NCBI GenBank assembly: GCA_947095535.1
Contig: OX352774.1
Coordinates: forward strand, 213,702,965 to 213,766,964
Source: Poecilobothrus nobilitatus
Taxonomy: Eukaryota; Arthropoda; Insecta; Diptera; Dolichopodidae
Direction of reading: 5' to 3'
DNA: 64,000 nucleotides
The notes below the pieces were generated by a model. The model had not been told where the DNA came from, did not search any database, and was given only the letters and a program-made list of their open reading frames with translations. The position numbers were made by a program, and so were the translations under genes. The first letter of the stretch is position 1. Every line of letters begins with the position of its first letter. Positions 61,755 to 64,000 of the stretch are shown here, piece after piece.

Positions 61755-62458
61755 CAAGATAGAATCTAAACCAATAGTTTTTAAAGGTGCACCATTGTAA
61801 AAGACAATACAAACTGTTTTAAACATAAACTGTGACCGGCACCAAAATTTAAAAATTTACCTACAATTTCATATATGTAATAAGAAAAAATATAAAAAAT
61901 AAAGAAACACTTTCATCAATTTTAAGGGAAGTGTACATAATTAATAAAAATCATTAACATATGTAAAATTATAAATTTTAATTTTTGCCATTTATTTTTA
62001 AAAAAATTGTATAGGTGCCTAAGTTACAGGTGTTTAAATATAGGAAAATAACAATTTTTGAATTATAATAGTCTTTAAATTTTCTGAGGAAACTTATACT
62101 AATTCTAAAAGTTTTTTCTTACCTTAAAATTTCGGAGCCGGAGTTATGAAGGAAAAAAATGGTTTTCACATCATGCAAAATCTGGTTTTCACATAACGGT
62201 AAATTTAAATAGTATTTAAATAGCAAAATATTGCAAAATTTAAAAATAGAGTTTTTTCAAAGTTTGAGGGGCTGTAGCTCCACAATGTTTGGGGCTACAT
62301 GAAAAAGTTGTTCTGCAACATTAATTTTTTTATGAGATCTTTTATGATATTAAAATTTTATTTCTCTAAATCATTAACGGTGTAGAAGTTTTATGAACAA
62401 ACGTACAGAGTAAAACTAATAGGCACATTTTTTCAAAATTTTTTTGAAAATATGCTAA
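61755..62458 (-). mobile_element. Helentron/DINE-1-like element, 0.70 kb, one eroded core unit
   Basis: Starts caagatagaatct, contains gcctaagttacaggtg and the plus-strand CACATAACGGTAAAT marker, ends tatgctaa. The GTCY tract is degenerate (acgtacagag). Confidence 0.65.
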
Positions 62459-64000
62459 AAAGAAGTTACCTATATCTAAAAAAGTGTCAAGCATTTTTTA
62501 ATAAGTAAAGCATATGTAAAGTAATTTTTAATATGTAAAATGCAAATATTTGTTCGCGTAAGCTTATACTTGTTGATTATTTTGAAGTTTATTTTGTCGA
62601 ACTTTTATCGCGTTTTATTTTTTTAATTTGAATTGGCTTCACGGCATTTAAAAGAAAAATAGAGTGGTTATTCTGATACAAAACTCTTTTAAGCTATAAT
62701 TATTCTATTATGTTTTATCTCAGCAATATATTTTTAACCTAATTTCTAAACCCTGTATTGAATATGTAATTAGAGAAAATCTACCAACACTGTCAAACAA
62801 TTGTCTTCGCTTTTTTTTTGTTATGGTACTGTAATATGGATAATAATCTTACTCAATATATACGAAATGACTTAAAATATGCAGTTAAAAAGCTCCTCAA
62901 TTTTTACCTCATAACTATACCTATATAAACAAAAAAAAAAAATAAGCGTATATTAAAAAAAATTTTAAAAAAATTCTCATTTTTTTTGTATCTTCAAAAT
63001 TTATTGTTTTAGAATTTTTAATAATTACCACAACTAAAATATAGCATTCACATCATTTTGTTTTTCTAAAAAGAAAAAAAAATGTTTAAAACTTTGTTTT
63101 AATAATTATTACAAAAAAAAATGTCATAAAGATCAAGATCACCTGTTTTGTTTTGTAGAACGAACCTACATACTTAAGTACATACAAGTATATAACATAT
63201 TCACATTCATGTTATTTTAATTCGCTTCTCCAAAGTTCTCAACTATAGGAAAAAAAGAGACAAAAAGATAAAAAAAAAAAAACAATATTAAATGATGATT
63301 GTTTTCATTTACTCTCATTATTTATTATATTAAAAGCACCTGTATTATGTACCTTATGAAAAAAATATTTTATTTTTTTTTTGACATATAAGAAAATTAA
63401 CTATAATCCATCCATTCATTTCTTAAAATGATCGTACATATTCCATCTACATAAGTTTACCTTTAACAAGTGAAATTTTTTTTATTCTTTTGTTCTTATT
63501 TTTTTGTTTTTTTTTTTTGTTTTTCAAAAATTTTTCATATAGTACGATATAAAATATGATACTGATGATGATGATGACGATTAAGTTGATGGGATTGCAC
63601 AACTTTTTTTTCATTACATTATTTCAAAGTACATATATGTATATGATAATATACATATGAATTGTTTTGTCCTCTTTTATGAGGCCATTATAACTCACAT
63701 TAGCGCAATTTTCTATCTTAAAATCTTAAATCGTAAATTATTTTTATTATTTACTTTTTTTTCTTTCAACCATTTATTTTTGAATTGTATGGATAACAAT
63801 AAAAAAAAAAAAACAAAAAAGATGAAATGAAAATTAATCCCAAATAACTAAAAGGAACCTTTGGTATTTTATTTTTGTTTTTTGTTTTTGTTTTTATTTT
63901 TGTTTCTTTTCCTTTTTTTTTTTTTGTCAAAGGTCACGTTAAAATAAATTTATTGTTGGTCCGAAAATTTAATTGTATAAAAAGATGAAAAAAAAAAAAA

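Larger units (their letters stand above)
44907..64000. other. Downstream 19 kb: 3' UTR then repeat-rich spacer, no gene recognised
   Basis: No ORF here has coding character. The first few kb are A/T runs and may be a long 3' UTR. From 47.5 kb it holds a 258 bp tandem duplication, Helentron-like copies, two SINE families and minisatellite units. The last kb (63.1-64.0) has less repetitive sequence, with a GATGAT patch, and could flank another gene outside the window, but no exon was seen. Confidence 0.6.

Noticed and set aside
63561..63583. GATGATGAT run as a possible acidic coding stretch
   Set aside because: Stop codons close by in every frame and no splice context; treated as a microsatellite.
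1..64000. CRISPR arrays, bacterial operons, phage or intact viral genes
   Set aside because: Nothing fits: the regularly spaced repeats are tandem minisatellites without unique spacers, and no polymerase, capsid, integrase or transposase frame is readable.

Overview
The window is eukaryotic nuclear DNA, very AT-rich by eye, with long homopolymer runs, GT-AG introns from 58 bp to about 7.5 kb, and many dispersed non-coding repeats. It most likely comes from an insect and probably a fly (Diptera). The gene content, the exon style and a DINE-1/Helentron-like repeat family point that way. The species cannot be named from the sequence.

There is one protein-coding gene, on the + strand from 9270 to 44906: the insect orthologue of anoctamin-8 (ANO8/TMEM16H). 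I rebuilt 18 exons by matching splice sites and phase. They join into one open frame of 1,262 codons plus stop, without the 5' end. A nineteenth exon of 63 bp (15082-15144) is an in-frame cassette that resembles the start of the next exon. The anoctamin core (cytosolic N-domain, ten-helix membrane region, TM6-TM8 calcium-site region) lies in exons up to about 24.85 kb. The remaining exons encode a long, low-complexity, Ser/Thr/Pro/Gln-rich cytosolic tail ending in a basic helix. An in-frame stop directly after the exon at 25282-25379 suggests a second, shorter C-terminus.

The first 9.27 kb, the large introns and the last 19 kb (44907-64000) hold no convincing gene. They contain repeats: (a) a Helentron/DINE-1-like family with subterminal inverted repeats, a GTCY microsatellite, a 3' hairpin and one or two copies of a roughly 475 bp core, with at least five clear copies and several eroded ones; (b) two tRNA-headed SINE families; (c) a 212 bp TA-flanked MITE; (d) three foldback structures; (e) a dispersed minisatellite of about 100 bp units carried by elements with inverted ends; and (f) local tandem duplications.

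The most informative spots are a foldback arm interrupted by a Helentron-like copy, which gives an internal empty-site comparison and suggests T^T insertion without target duplication, and a nested self-insertion at 55.7-57.4 kb. I found no CRISPR array, no functional tRNA or rRNA gene, and no intact autonomous transposon.
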